In this document: positions 18,452 through 27,251 of the stretch, piece by piece | Position numbering within the stretch: position 1 is the stretch's first letter | Layout: each line of letters starts with the position of its first letter | Assembly (NCBI RefSeq): GCF_002949735.1 | Contig: NZ_CP026681.1 | Span: 6,200,501-6,264,500, forward strand | Origin: Nostoc sp. 'Peltigera membranacea cyanobiont' N6 | Lineage (GTDB): Bacteria > Cyanobacteriota > Cyanobacteriia > Cyanobacteriales > Nostocaceae | Direction: 5' to 3' | DNA: 64,000 nucleotides | Made by a program: the position numbers and the translations under genes | Notes under the pieces: model-generated | What the model saw: the letters and a program-made list of their open reading frames with translations, nothing else | Databases searched by the model: none | What the model was told of the DNA's origin: nothing

Positions 18452-19912
18452 TCAAGATATTTGTGGTTTACGCAGATGCCAAGTAGTAGATTGCTCATAA
18501 GCGTAGGCTACCTGAAACAATTGGTCTTCTCGCAGCACATTGCCAATTAGCTGTAATCCTATAGGTAAACCGCGATCGTCAAAACCGCATGGCAAACTTA
18601 AACTAGGTAAACCAGCAAGATTCACAGGAATAGTCATCAAGTCAGTTAAATACATACTCAAGGGGTCAGTAGTTTTTTCCCCTGCTTTAAATGCTGTTGT
18701 GGGAGATGTGGGACAAACTAACACATCAACCACGCCAAAAGCTTTTTCAAAGTCTTGCTTAATTAGGGTGCGGACTTTTTGCGCTTTCAGATAATAAGCA
18801 TCGTAATAGCCAGCCGAAAGTGCGTAAGTACCAATCATAATTCGGCGTTTAACTTCTGTACCAAAACCAGTGGCACGGGTACGAGTGTACATCGATAGCA
18901 GATTATCGGCATCAGGAGCGCGGTAGCCATATTTAACGCCATCATAACGAGCCAGGTTTGCCGATGCTTCGGATGGGGCGATGATGTAGTAGGTAGGTAA
19001 GCCATAACGAAAGCGCGGACAAGAAACTATATGAATCTCCGCTCCCAAACCTTGTAATACATCTACCGCTTTAGTAACAGCTTGTTCAACTACAGAGTCT
19101 AAACCTTCACCAAAAGTTTCTTTAATGATGCCAATCCTTAGTTGACCTCTGGGTTTAAAATCTGGTTTGAAGTTGGCAGCGTAGTTGGGAATGGCAACTT
19201 TGAGACTGGTAGAGTCTTTAGGATCGTGACCTGCGATCGCACTTAATAATATTGCCGCATCTTCTACCGTGTTTGCAAATGGCCCAATTTGATCCAAAGA
19301 CGAAGCGTAAGCCACCAAACCATAACGCGAAACCAAACCATAAGTTGGTTTCATGCCCACAACACCGCAAAAAGATGCAGGTTGGCGAATCGAACCACCA
19401 GTATCAGAACCGAGAGCAACTACACATTCTTCAGACGACACCGCAGCAGCTGAACCGCCCGAAGAACCACCTGGAACTCGTGATAAATCCCAAGGATTAG
19501 CCGTCACTTGATAGGCAGAGTTTTCTGTGGAACTACCCATTGCAAACTCATCTAAGTTGGTTTTGCCTACCATCACCGCCCCAGCATCCGCCAGTTTTTG
19601 CGTCGCCGTTGATTCATAAGGCGGCACAAAATTTTCCAAAATTCGAGAGGCGCAGGTAGTAGGAATCCCCTTGGTACACATATTGTCCTTAATCCCAACC
19701 GGAATGCCTGCTAGCAGCCCGATTTCTTCTCCGGCTGCAATTTTGGCATCCACAGCACTGGCCTGCTCTAATGCCCGTTCTGCGGTAACACATAAAAAGC
19801 TGTGCAGTTTCGGCTCTAACGCTTGAATGCGCTCTAAAGCTTCTTGGGTAATTTCAACGGCAGAACGTTCTTTCTTAACCAGCTGTTGGTGCAACTCGCG
19901 GATGGATGCCAT
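18452..19912 (-). CDS. gatA: Asp-tRNA(Asn)/Glu-tRNA(Gln) amidotransferase subunit A
   Basis: 486 residues, the normal length. GatA is the amidase of the GatCAB complex, which converts misacylated Glu-tRNA(Gln) (and Asp-tRNA(Asn)) to the amidated form in the cytosol. The amidase signature is clear: Lys in GIKDNMCTKG (~79), then PGGSSGGSAAAV (~154) and GSDTGGSIRQPASFCG (~170-185), giving the Lys-Ser-Ser triad. Starts at ATG 19912. It is monocistronic here with repeat arrays on both sides; gatB and gatC are not in the window. Confidence 0.97.
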   Translation of the reverse strand: MASIRELHQQLVKKERSAVEITQEALERIQALEPKLHSFLCVTAERALEQASAVDAKIAAGEEIGLLAGIPVGIKDNMCTKGIPTTCASRILENFVPPYESTATQKLADAGAVMVGKTNLDEFAMGSSTENSAYQVTANPWDLSRVPGGSSGGSAAAVSSEECVVALGSDTGGSIRQPASFCGVVGMKPTYGLVSRYGLVAYASSLDQIGPFANTVEDAAILLSAIAGHDPKDSTSLKVAIPNYAANFKPDFKPRGQLRIGIIKETFGEGLDSVVEQAVTKAVDVLQGLGAEIHIVSCPRFRYGLPTYYIIAPSEASANLARYDGVKYGYRAPDADNLLSMYTRTRATGFGTEVKRRIMIGTYALSAGYYDAYYLKAQKVRTLIKQDFEKAFGVVDVLVCPTSPTTAFKAGEKTTDPLSMYLTDLMTIPVNLAGLPSLSLPCGFDDRGLPIGLQLIGNVLREDQLFQVAYAYEQSTTWHLRKPQIS

Positions 19913-19962
19913 GATTGCTCTCTTTGTGACTCAAGTCATTGATTTTAGTACATATTGTCCGA

Positions 19963-20017
19963 TATTGGGTATTGGGTATTGGGTATTGGGTATTGGGTAT
20001 TGGGTATTGGGTATTGG
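19963..20017. repeat. 7-bp STRR array, unit TATTGGG
   Basis: About eight tandem copies of TATTGGG just upstream of gatA, in the region that should contain its promoter. Confidence 0.9.
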
Positions 20018-20032
20018 GGTAAGAGTTGGGTT

Positions 20033-20223
20033 CCAGTCCCTAGTCCCCAGTCCCCAGTCCCCAGTCCCTAGTCCCTAGTCCCCAGTCCCCAGTCCCTAGT
20101 CCCCAGTCCCCAGTCCCCAGTCCCCAGTCCCCAGTCCCCAGTCCCCAGTCCCCAGTCCCCAGTCCCTAGTCCCCAGTCCCCAGTCCCTAGTCCCCAGTCC
20201 CCAGTCCCCAGTCCCCAGTCCCC
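20033..20223. repeat. long 7-bp STRR array, unit CCCAGTC
   Basis: About 27 tandem copies of CCCAGTC/CCTAGTC over 191 bp. The same heptamer family recurs between aptA and aptB (50251-50291). Frames encoding GTGDWGL-type peptides are artefacts of the repeat. Confidence 0.92.
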
Positions 20224-20370
20224 ATAAATGAGACTAATACCTCTAAATAAATAAGTAATTGTGGGGTTGGAAAAATTGCCAAGCTTAAACAAAATAATAT
20301 TAGGAATTTAACATCATCCGTAAATAGAAGGACTACAATCAAAACGGACAAATGTTTCATGCTCCAATAA

Positions 20371-20378
20371 AGAGAGGA
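20371..20378 (+). promoter_or_regulatory. ribosome binding site of the small membrane protein gene
   Basis: AGAGAGGA lies about ten bases before ATG 20389, a purine-rich Shine-Dalgarno-type site that supports translation of this very short frame. Confidence 0.6.
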
Positions 20379-20388
20379 TTACAAAGCT

Positions 20389-20529
20389 ATGTCCGATTTA
20401 AACCGAGGGATTATGAAATTTGAGGGCGCAGATTCCCCCAAAGTAGTGACTATCTCTACCGTGCTGCTTCTGGGATCGATCGCTGCTCTCATCATCTGGG
20501 CGCTGCAAGCTGCCTATGCGCTAAACTAA
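20389..20529 (+). CDS. small single-span membrane protein, possibly photosystem II-associated
   Basis: 46 residues: MSDLNRGIMKFEGADSP, then a single hydrophobic span (VVTISTVLLLGSIAALIIWA) and a short AYALN tail. A clear SD precedes it and a hairpin follows, so it behaves as a complete transcription unit. Length, one span and the FEGADSP N-terminal motif resemble small cyanobacterial photosystem II assembly factors (I suspect the Psb35/Ssl2148 type), but that identity is from memory and uncertain. Likely a thylakoid protein. Confidence 0.7.
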   Translation: MSDLNRGIMKFEGADSPKVVTISTVLLLGSIAALIIWALQAAYALN

Positions 20530-20549
20530 AACCATTAGTAGTCTAAGAA

Positions 20550-20589
20550 GGACACTGGCGAAAACGGTTTCCGTTGTAGCCAAGTGTCC
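20550..20589 (+). terminator. hairpin downstream of the small membrane protein gene
   Basis: GGACACTGGC (20550-20559) pairs with GCCAAGTGTCC (20579-20589), with one bulged base and a ~19-base loop. It is followed by AT-rich sequence but no clean T-run, so it may be a terminator or a 3' stabilising structure. Confidence 0.45.
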
Positions 20590-20710
20590 ATTCTATAACT
20601 AATAAATTAAATAAAAGCGCCCTAATTACCATCAAAAATTTCAGAAAAACTTTAGATTTTAGATTTGAGGTTTTAGATGGAAAATTTAAATCTAAAATCA
20701 AAAATCCAGA

Positions 20711-23605
20711 ATGTTTGAACCTTGGGGTGTCTTAGTTCTTTTAATTATCTGCCCCCTCTTGGGCGGATTACCCCTAATTGCATGGATCGCTTACGCACTA
20801 ACGGGGAAGCAATTATCACAAGTTGGTACACGAAACATTAGTGTATCATCTGCCTTTTATCACTGCGGTAAGTTTGTCGGAATTCTGGCAGTCTTGTCAG
20901 AAGCTTTTAAAGGAATTGCGGCAGTTTTCCTCAGCCGCCTTTTCTTCCCAGAGGGATCGTTTTGGGAATTGATAGCTCTCATCGCTCTGGTAATTGGTAG
21001 ATACTGGATAGGCAGAGGAGCAGGTACGACAAATGTGGTTTGGGGATTTGTCGTACACGATCCGCTTGTGGCAATATTTGTCTTTTTCTTTGCAGGGATT
21101 AGCTTTACCATTTTGCAATCCAAAAAGACAGTCAAATTTGGGGTTTTGCTTCTCTTTCCGTTGTTTGTGGCAATTTTGCACATTAGCGATATTCCAAGAA
21201 TGGTTGCTGCTGTCGCCTTAGCTGGTTTAATGGGATGGATTTATACAAAAATTCCTGATGATATGAATTTACCAGTTCAACAGGCGCAAACAGAATCCCA
21301 AGGAATGTTGGAATTTTTACGCGGCGATCGCGCGATGATTTCTTTAGATGAAGAGTTGGATGCTTCTATTGTCGGAGAAAAGGCGGCTACGCTATCCCAA
21401 ATTAAGCGCTGGGGCTATCCAGTCCCGAAGGGGTGGGTGTTACCCCCAGTTGACGATCCTGAAGTGTTGACTGAATTTCTCCAGCCATCAGAATTATCCC
21501 CTTTGGTAGTCCGTTCCTCTGCCATTGGCGAAGATTCAGAACAGGCTTCTGCTGCTGGACAGTATAAAACAGTTTTAAATGTTACTAGCGCAGAGGCATT
21601 ACAGCAAGCGATCGCTCAAGTTCAAGCTTCTTACAATCATCCTTCTGCTGTGCAATATCGGCGCGATCGCGGTTCAAATGATACTGCAATGGCTGTGTTG
21701 ATTCAACAACAAGTCCAAAGTGTATATTCTGGCGTTGCTTTCAGCCGCGATCCTATTACTCAGCAGGGTGATGCAATCATCATTGAAGCCCTTCCCGGTA
21801 GCCCCACGCAAATTGTTTCAGGAAAAGTCACACCAGAGCAATATCGCGCTTTTGTCGTTGAAACAGAAAAATCTCCCTCTGTGCAATTAGAGGGGACTGG
21901 ACGAGTTCCATCAGCATTAATCAAGCAAGTTGCGTATTTAGCTCATCGACTCGAAAAACGCTATCATGGCACTCCTCAAGATATTGAATGGAGTTATGAC
22001 GGGCAAACGCTTTGGGTGTTACAATCTCGACCGATCACGACTCTACTACCAATTTGGACGCGCAAAATCGCCGCCGAAGTGATTCCTGGAGTAATTCACC
22101 CTTTAACATGGTCAATTAATCGTCCCTTAACTTGTGGAGTTTGGGGAGAATTTTTTACTCTAGTTTTAGGCGATCGCGCTTTGGGGTTAGATTTTAATGA
22201 GACAGCAACTCTGCATTATTCTAGAGCTTATTTTAACGCATCCCTCTTAGGAAATATCTTTCTCCGTATGGGATTGCCGCCGGAAAGTCTGGAATTTTTA
22301 ACCAGAGGAGCTAAATTAAGTAAACCATCCTTGCAGTCAACCTGGGAGAATTTGCCAGGACTAGGGAAGTTACTGAAGCGGGAATTAAATTTAGAAAAAG
22401 ACTTCAAGCGGGATTATCACCAAAAGTTTATTCCTGGGTTGTCGCAGTTGGCGCAGGAAAATGTAGATAGTTTGGAACCAGCCTTGCTGCTCATCAGAAT
22501 TGACTTTATTTTAGAGTTGTTGCGCCACGGGACATATTACAGCATTTTAGCTCCCTTAAGTGCTGCTCTGCGGCAGGCGATTTTCCGAGTGAAGGATAGC
22601 CAAATTGATAATAGCGTGACTCCAGAGATAGCGGCATTGCGATCGCTCAGTGCCATAGCTACAGATGCCAAGCAGATATTAGTTGAGTTTGAGCCACAGC
22701 AGGTATTTGAGCAGTTAAAGCAAACCCCAGAGGGAGAAAAGATCCTGCAAGCATTTGATGAATTGCTTCAAGATTACGGCTATTTAAGTGAAGTGGGAAC
22801 TGATATCTCCGTTCCCACTTGGCGGGAGAATCCCCAGATGATTAAGCAGATGTTTGTGCAGTTAATGCAAGGGAACGAACCACAATCAGGTGCGAAAGAC
22901 GCAATTAATAGCATCTTTGCTGGTAAGCGCAAACGTTCTTTTGTGCAACAGCGTGTAGATATTAAAGGACGAGTTACCGAAGTTTATTCACGGCTTTTAG
23001 CTGAATTGCGTTGGAGTTTTGTTGCTTTAGAGAATATTTGGTTAAAATCCGGCTTACTCCAGCAAACCGGAGATATCTTTTTTCTCCACTTTGATGAAGT
23101 GCAGCGTTTAGTTGGGGGTGAAGATTCTAAGTTAATTGAGGAGTTAGATAAATTAGTAGAATCGAGGCGATCGCAATTTGTCCAAGATAGCGAGTTTATT
23201 CAAATACCCCTTTTAGTCTACGGCAATACACCTCCTCACCCCTTAGCTCCTTCTGCGCTGTACTCTGACCAAATTTTACAAGGTATTGGAGCCAGTCATG
23301 GGCAAGCTGAAGGCAGAGTAAAGGTGTTGCGAAATTTACAAGATGTGCCGGAGATTGACCGAGATACAATTCTAGTCGTACCTTACACAGATTCCGGCTG
23401 GGCCCCTTTGTTATTAAGGGCTGGAGGGCTAATTGCCGAAGTTGGCGGACGGCTTTCTCACGGTGCGATCGTGGCTCGTGAATACGGTATTCCTGCTGTA
23501 ATGGATGTTCGTGGCGCTACATGGATTTTGCAAGATGGTCAACGAGTAAGGATTGATGGATCTAGGGGTATTGTGGAATTATCTAACGATTTAAGACCAG
23601 AATGA
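20711..23605 (+). CDS. membrane PlsY-like / PEP-synthase-like fusion protein
   Basis: 964 residues from ATG 20711. Residues ~1-195 are multi-span membrane sequence resembling the glycerol-3-phosphate acyltransferase PlsY family (GTRNISVSSAFYHCGK recalls the PlsY GSGNxGATNxxR region but is degenerate). Residues ~210-450 are a pyruvate-phosphate-dikinase/PEP-synthase ATP-grasp domain (VGEKAATLSQIKRWGYPVPKG, VVRSSAIGEDS, QDIEWSYDGQTLWVLQSRPI). Residues ~880-960 are the PEP-utiliser swivel domain with the phosphorylatable His motif GGRLSHGAIVAREYG. The long middle (~470-800) is family-specific. Such fusions occur across cyanobacteria; substrate unknown. Its stop overlaps the next gene (ATGA), so the two are translationally coupled. 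Confidence 0.8.
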   Translation: MFEPWGVLVLLIICPLLGGLPLIAWIAYALTGKQLSQVGTRNISVSSAFYHCGKFVGILAVLSEAFKGIAAVFLSRLFFPEGSFWELIALIALVIGRYWIGRGAGTTNVVWGFVVHDPLVAIFVFFFAGISFTILQSKKTVKFGVLLLFPLFVAILHISDIPRMVAAVALAGLMGWIYTKIPDDMNLPVQQAQTESQGMLEFLRGDRAMISLDEELDASIVGEKAATLSQIKRWGYPVPKGWVLPPVDDPEVLTEFLQPSELSPLVVRSSAIGEDSEQASAAGQYKTVLNVTSAEALQQAIAQVQASYNHPSAVQYRRDRGSNDTAMAVLIQQQVQSVYSGVAFSRDPITQQGDAIIIEALPGSPTQIVSGKVTPEQYRAFVVETEKSPSVQLEGTGRVPSALIKQVAYLAHRLEKRYHGTPQDIEWSYDGQTLWVLQSRPITTLLPIWTRKIAAEVIPGVIHPLTWSINRPLTCGVWGEFFTLVLGDRALGLDFNETATLHYSRAYFNASLLGNIFLRMGLPPESLEFLTRGAKLSKPSLQSTWENLPGLGKLLKRELNLEKDFKRDYHQKFIPGLSQLAQENVDSLEPALLLIRIDFILELLRHGTYYSILAPLSAALRQAIFRVKDSQIDNSVTPEIAALRSLSAIATDAKQILVEFEPQQVFEQLKQTPEGEKILQAFDELLQDYGYLSEVGTDISVPTWRENPQMIKQMFVQLMQGNEPQSGAKDAINSIFAGKRKRSFVQQRVDIKGRVTEVYSRLLAELRWSFVALENIWLKSGLLQQTGDIFFLHFDEVQRLVGGEDSKLIEELDKLVESRRSQFVQDSEFIQIPLLVYGNTPPHPLAPSALYSDQILQGIGASHGQAEGRVKVLRNLQDVPEIDRDTILVVPYTDSGWAPLLLRAGGLIAEVGGRLSHGAIVAREYGIPAVMDVRGATWILQDGQRVRIDGSRGIVELSNDLRPE

Positions 23606-23940
23606 TTATCAATTCTCTGAAAGACTTGCCCGAAGAGTCTGTTTCTCACAATCCCGAAATCAAGAAAAAGGTGATGCTACGCTTCGGCGATTTGCCTCAC
23701 CTCACTAACTTTTCTCAAGCGCGTTTTGCTCCCGGACAAACTGCACCAGTACACGCGCATCAAGATATGTGCGAAGTCTTCTTTGTGGAAGCCGGTTCGG
23801 GAGTAATTCATATTGATGGTACAGAATATCCACTGCTTCCAGGAAACTGTGTAGCGATAGAACCTGGAGAAATACACGAAGTTGTCAATAGTGGCTCAAC
23901 TGAGCTTGTTTTGACCTACTTTGGTTTGCGAGTGGAATAA
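23602..23940 (+). CDS. cupin-domain protein
   Basis: 112 residues, single cupin barrel. Metal-ligand motifs: VHAHQDMCEVFFVEAG (two His and one Glu) and a second motif with PGEIHEVVNSG (His). Small cupins bind a divalent metal and act as isomerases, dioxygenases or ligand sensors; the function here cannot be told from sequence. Starts inside the stop of the PEP-synthase-like gene (4-base overlap), so the two products are probably made together and may share a substrate. Confidence 0.85.
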   Translation: MIINSLKDLPEESVSHNPEIKKKVMLRFGDLPHLTNFSQARFAPGQTAPVHAHQDMCEVFFVEAGSGVIHIDGTEYPLLPGNCVAIEPGEIHEVVNSGSTELVLTYFGLRVE

Positions 23941-23962
23941 ATCAGGGTAAATTAGATAAAAA

Positions 23963-24562
23963 TTAAGCAGAAGTAGGGTTAAAAGTTTCGGGAAAGGAGA
24001 CATCTTCATAAATATCAGTGAGGGAACAAGAAAAATCCAGGCTGGTAAACTGTAATTCTTGATTTACCCTATAGCTATAAAGCTCCCATCTACTTTCTGA
24101 ATTGCGCCGAAAGCAATCAATACGCTGACGATTTTGACTAATTAAGACATATTCTTGCAATGTTTCTAATTCTTGATAGTCACTAAATTTATCACCTCTG
24201 TCTAAAGCCTCGGTGGAAGGTGATAGAACTTCAATAATTAAGCTGGGATAACGTTTAAAATATTCAAAATTGGTATCTCGTTGATCGCAAGTCACCATGA
24301 TATCAGGATAGTAGAAAAGATTCAGAGATTCGATGCGTGCTTTCATGTCAGCAACATAAACACGACACCCAGTTCCGCGAATGTGATTTCTCAGTAGGGT
24401 GACTAAGTTCGCGGTAATTGTTACATGAGCATCACTTGCCCCTGCCATTGCATAAATCCGCCCTTGAATATATTCATGTTTAATTGGGCTAGATTTTTCA
24501 TTTTCCAGGTATTCTTCTGGCGAAAGATAGGGGTGAGATTGGCTAAGAGTCATATAACTCAA
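23963..24562 (-). CDS. Uma2-family (DUF820) PD-(D/E)XK endonuclease-like protein
   Basis: 199 residues. Typical Uma2 features: SPEEYLENEKSSPIKHEYIQGRIYAMAG near the start, NLVTLLRNHIRGTGCRVY, then the nuclease core YYPDIMVTCD followed by PSLIIEVLSPSTEALDRGDK (Asp, Glu-x-Val) and the YVLISQNRQRIDCFRR end. The family is greatly expanded in cyanobacteria with no established role; DNA cleavage is predicted from the fold. A second member lies at 61397-61993. Convergent with the cupin gene. Confidence 0.92.
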   Translation of the reverse strand: MSYMTLSQSHPYLSPEEYLENEKSSPIKHEYIQGRIYAMAGASDAHVTITANLVTLLRNHIRGTGCRVYVADMKARIESLNLFYYPDIMVTCDQRDTNFEYFKRYPSLIIEVLSPSTEALDRGDKFSDYQELETLQEYVLISQNRQRIDCFRRNSESRWELYSYRVNQELQFTSLDFSCSLTDIYEDVSFPETFNPTSA

Positions 24563-24597
24563 TTGTTATATTTTTAACTTCGGATTGAGAGAATGGC

Positions 24598-24626
24598 GTA
24601 TGTGGGTTCCTGAGTTACCCACATAC
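24598..24626 (-). terminator. perfect 10-bp hairpin downstream of the Cys-rich secreted protein gene
   Basis: GTATGTGGGT (24598-24607) and ACCCACATAC (24617-24626) with a 9-base loop. It sits 3' of the minus-strand gene 24659-25015. No T-run follows on that strand, but a T7 run follows on the plus strand, so direction is uncertain. Confidence 0.4.
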
Positions 24627-24658
24627 TCGTGGTCTTTCTGCTCTTTTTTTGTAAAATC

Positions 24659-25015
24659 CTAATATACCAAGGGTGTTGCACCGCGCATCTGACGTAAAGA
24701 GTTTATACAGGCAGGACAATCGCAGCCAAATAAGTTAATTGCCACATTACTTTCCTCGTCATTGAACTCCAGCATGGGAGCATCTTCTTGAGAAAACTCG
24801 ATTTCACGCTGATAGTTAGGAATTTGAGCCAATACGGAAGCCCTTGCACATACTAAACCCACTTTATGTTTATTGCGGATACAAGATAAACGGTCTGTGC
24901 TTTGGGTTGATGGTTGTGGCTCTATAGCTTGTGCTTGATTTAGCATAACTCCCATAGAGAGAATAGAGCTAATCAGCACAGGAGAAGAAAGCAAACTCAG
25001 TAGGAATTTGTTCAT
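24659..25015 (-). CDS. small secreted protein of unknown function
   Basis: 118 residues. N-terminal signal peptide (MNKFLLSLLSSPVLISSILS... with AQA-type cleavage near residue 30). The mature part has five cysteines, ending in a CDCPACINSLRQ cluster that may bind metal or form disulfides. I do not recognise the family. Its neighbour on the same strand (25136-25624) is also a secreted thioredoxin-like protein, so a shared periplasmic redox role is possible but unproven. Confidence 0.7.
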   Translation of the reverse strand: MNKFLLSLLSSPVLISSILSMGVMLNQAQAIEPQPSTQSTDRLSCIRNKHKVGLVCARASVLAQIPNYQREIEFSQEDAPMLEFNDEESNVAINLFGCDCPACINSLRQMRGATPLVY

Positions 25016-25135
25016 GAGATTTTTTTAGAAAACTATTGCGATCGCTCAGGTTATCCGATTAAATCTTACAGTGCAAGTAAAGCCTATCAGGATATCACTG
25101 GTTTTACCATTCGGTAGCTTCTCTTAGAGAAAATT

Positions 25136-25624
25136 TTATTTTCTGCCTCGCTCTTGCATTTCTTGCTGACGCATGGGCATAGCGTCAATTTCCTCAAAAA
25201 TTGCCTTCGCCTGCACTGGAGTAGCATCACTGCGCTTAACACCACCGTCTTTACCCACCAAAATCAAGCGAAAATTTTCTTTCTCAACCCCAAAGCGATC
25301 GCGCAACTTGGCGGCAGAAGACTTATCTATTGGCTGTCTGTTGGCATAGCTTTCTGTTGCCAAAACCTGAACGAGAATTAAATCCCGATCTGCAAAATTG
25401 CTGTTATGAGCTTGCAATAGTTGCATTTGCTGCTGATAACTATGATTGTCAACAGACGGTGCAAAGACTAGTAGCACGCGGTTTTTCCATTTTTGGGAAC
25501 TGAGGTTAAATGAAGACTTTTTGATGCCGTGATTGTTTGAATTTTGGACAATATCAGCTTTGCTAACTGGCGAAAAGACTATACACGCTAATAGAGGAAG
25601 GACAATTAATACTGAATTATTCAC
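25136..25624 (-). CDS. DUF4174 thioredoxin-like secreted protein
   Basis: 162 residues. A signal-like N-terminus (NNSVLIVLPLLACIVFSPVSKA) is followed by a DUF4174 domain: WKNRVLLVFAPSVDNHSYQQQ, DRDLILVQVLA, LRDRFGVEKENFRLILVGKDGG. This is a thioredoxin-like fold lacking the CxxC pair. Members are small cyanobacterial and proteobacterial exported proteins of unknown function. TTG/ATG alternatives nearby do not change the domain. Confidence 0.8.
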   Translation of the reverse strand: MNNSVLIVLPLLACIVFSPVSKADIVQNSNNHGIKKSSFNLSSQKWKNRVLLVFAPSVDNHSYQQQMQLLQAHNSNFADRDLILVQVLATESYANRQPIDKSSAAKLRDRFGVEKENFRLILVGKDGGVKRSDATPVQAKAIFEEIDAMPMRQQEMQERGRK

Positions 25625-25790
25625 AATGGGTTTTTATCTGTTTTATCTGCTTTTAAACTATCATCATTTTCCCCCTTTTTCCTCTATCTGTTGATGGTTT
25701 CTCTTCCTATTAGATAAGTAGCTCGGTGAGCATAACTCCAACTACAGCAGGCTGAGAAATTATCAAAATACAGCCTAAAAAGCTCAAAAT

Positions 25791-25825
25791 TTGCCCCTCA
25801 AAACTGTTTAGGTTTTGAGGGGCAA
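25791..25825 (-). terminator. strong intrinsic terminator of folE
   Basis: A perfect 13-bp stem (TTGCCCCTCAAAA / TTTTGAGGGGCAA) with a 9-base loop. On the minus strand it follows the folE stop by ~70 bases and is trailed by a T-rich stretch (ATTTTGAGCTTTTT). Confidence 0.75.
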
Positions 25826-25894
25826 ACACCAGTTAGAATCCCAATTTTAAACTGTTGAGAGTCAAATCTCTACATGTACGTCAACTAAAGCTAT

Positions 25895-26545
25895 TTAATG
25901 AAAATTAGAATTGTGCCGGATCAAATTCATAAATTCCTCACGAGTCCGCACATCTTCTGCAAAAACACCGCGCATTGCACTAGTGACAGTCCACGAACCG
26001 GGTTTCTGCACGCCACGCATCACCATACACATGTGGGTTGCTTCTATTACCACAGCAACCCCTTGGGGTTTGAGCAATCCTTGTAAGGCATCAGCAATTT
26101 GCACAGTCAAACGTTCTTGAACTTGTAAACGTCGTGCATACATTTCGCAAATCCGAGCAATCTTAGATAATCCGATTACCTTGCCATTAGGAATATAAGC
26201 AACATGAGCGCGACCGATAATTGGCAAAATATGATGTTCGCAGGAACTGAAAATATCGATGTCCCGTACTAATACCATTTCATTGGCATCTTCTGTAAAG
26301 ACTGCTCCGTTTAGCAGTTCATCCAAAGATTCATGATATCCTTTGGTGAGAAACTGTAAAGCTTTCATCACCCTTTTCGGAGTATCTTTTAGTCCTTCGC
26401 GGTCTGGATCTTCTCCTAAGCCAATCAGCAAAGTACGCACAGCCTCCATCATTTGGGCTTCTGTGACAGTTTGCTTTTGCTCAGTCGTTAAAGATGACAG
26501 TACACGATCGGCAGAAGTTAGATCGGGACGAATCGATAGAGTCAT
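25895..26545 (-). CDS. folE: GTP cyclohydrolase I
   Basis: 216 residues. Catalyses GTP to 7,8-dihydroneopterin triphosphate, the first step of folate/pterin synthesis, in the cytosol. Signatures: DTPKRVMKALQFLTKGY, the zinc site in FSSCEHHILPIIGRAHVAYIPNG (Cys, His, His), RICEMYARRLQVQERLT, and VIEATHMCMVMRGVQKPGS (second zinc Cys). All catalytic residues are present. Start ATG 26545. Monocistronic with its own terminator. Confidence 0.97.
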   Translation of the reverse strand: MTLSIRPDLTSADRVLSSLTTEQKQTVTEAQMMEAVRTLLIGLGEDPDREGLKDTPKRVMKALQFLTKGYHESLDELLNGAVFTEDANEMVLVRDIDIFSSCEHHILPIIGRAHVAYIPNGKVIGLSKIARICEMYARRLQVQERLTVQIADALQGLLKPQGVAVVIEATHMCMVMRGVQKPGSWTVTSAMRGVFAEDVRTREEFMNLIRHNSNFH

Positions 26546-26819
26546 TTTGTAAGTTCTGTGGGAAGGTTTAATAAATTAGCTTGGTGTCAGATGTCAGTTG
26601 CGATCGATTCCTGACTCGTAACCAAGTGTAACATAACTTTACACTTATTAATAATAAGCCGCGATCGCACTTCCTTAGATAGCAGGAGTGAAATTAACGT
26701 AATAGTCACCATCGCCGTTTTTATTTCTTAGTAATTGGTAGCCAATGGGAAAACTTAGGGAAGGCGGATCGAGTTGGCGCTTGATCAGTCATGTTGTGTT
26801 AACGAAAGAGAAAATCTAA

Positions 26820-27155
26820 ATGAGCAATCAAATTTTTCTGTCTGATGAGGATGTTGTTTCTATGGCTCAGGATGCTAATTTTGTGGGGGCTTCAACATTT
26901 ACAGGTGAAGAATTGATGGAACGTCTGAAGTCTTTGGTGCATGGGCACACCTGCTTACAAGAAGATAAGGCTTCAGCCTGGGCTACCAATGGCGTAAACT
27001 GTAAGCTTTTACTAGCTCAGGGTGGCGGCTGGCAAAAAGGTAAAATCCGAATTCGCTTTGAGTTTATTCCTGACAAGCCAACATCAACAAAACCAGTGAT
27101 TCCTACTAACTCGATATCTCCACTGGACGATCTGCGATCGCACCTAGAGGTCTAA
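26820..27155 (+). CDS. KGK-domain protein
   Basis: 111 residues. The C-terminal GGGWQKGKIRIRFEFIPD motif defines the KGK family of short cyanobacterial proteins of unknown function. The N-terminus FLSDEDVVSMAQDANFVGASTF is also typical. Starts at ATG 26820 after an AACGAAAGAGAAAA purine-rich stretch. No conserved operon partner is visible. Confidence 0.82.
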   Translation: MSNQIFLSDEDVVSMAQDANFVGASTFTGEELMERLKSLVHGHTCLQEDKASAWATNGVNCKLLLAQGGGWQKGKIRIRFEFIPDKPTSTKPVIPTNSISPLDDLRSHLEV

Positions 27156-27251
27156 CAGTCATAAATGCATCGCCTGCTAGGAGATAGGAAGCGATATATC
27201 CATGAGAAAGCTGTCCTTGCTAAAGCAGCTAGGATAGCTTTAATCTCGTAC

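Noticed and set aside
18316..18498. 60-codon minus ORF
   Set aside because: Translation of STRR sequence overlapping the gatA end.
20068..20292. GDWGLGT-repeat ORF
   Set aside because: Translation of the CCCAGTC array.
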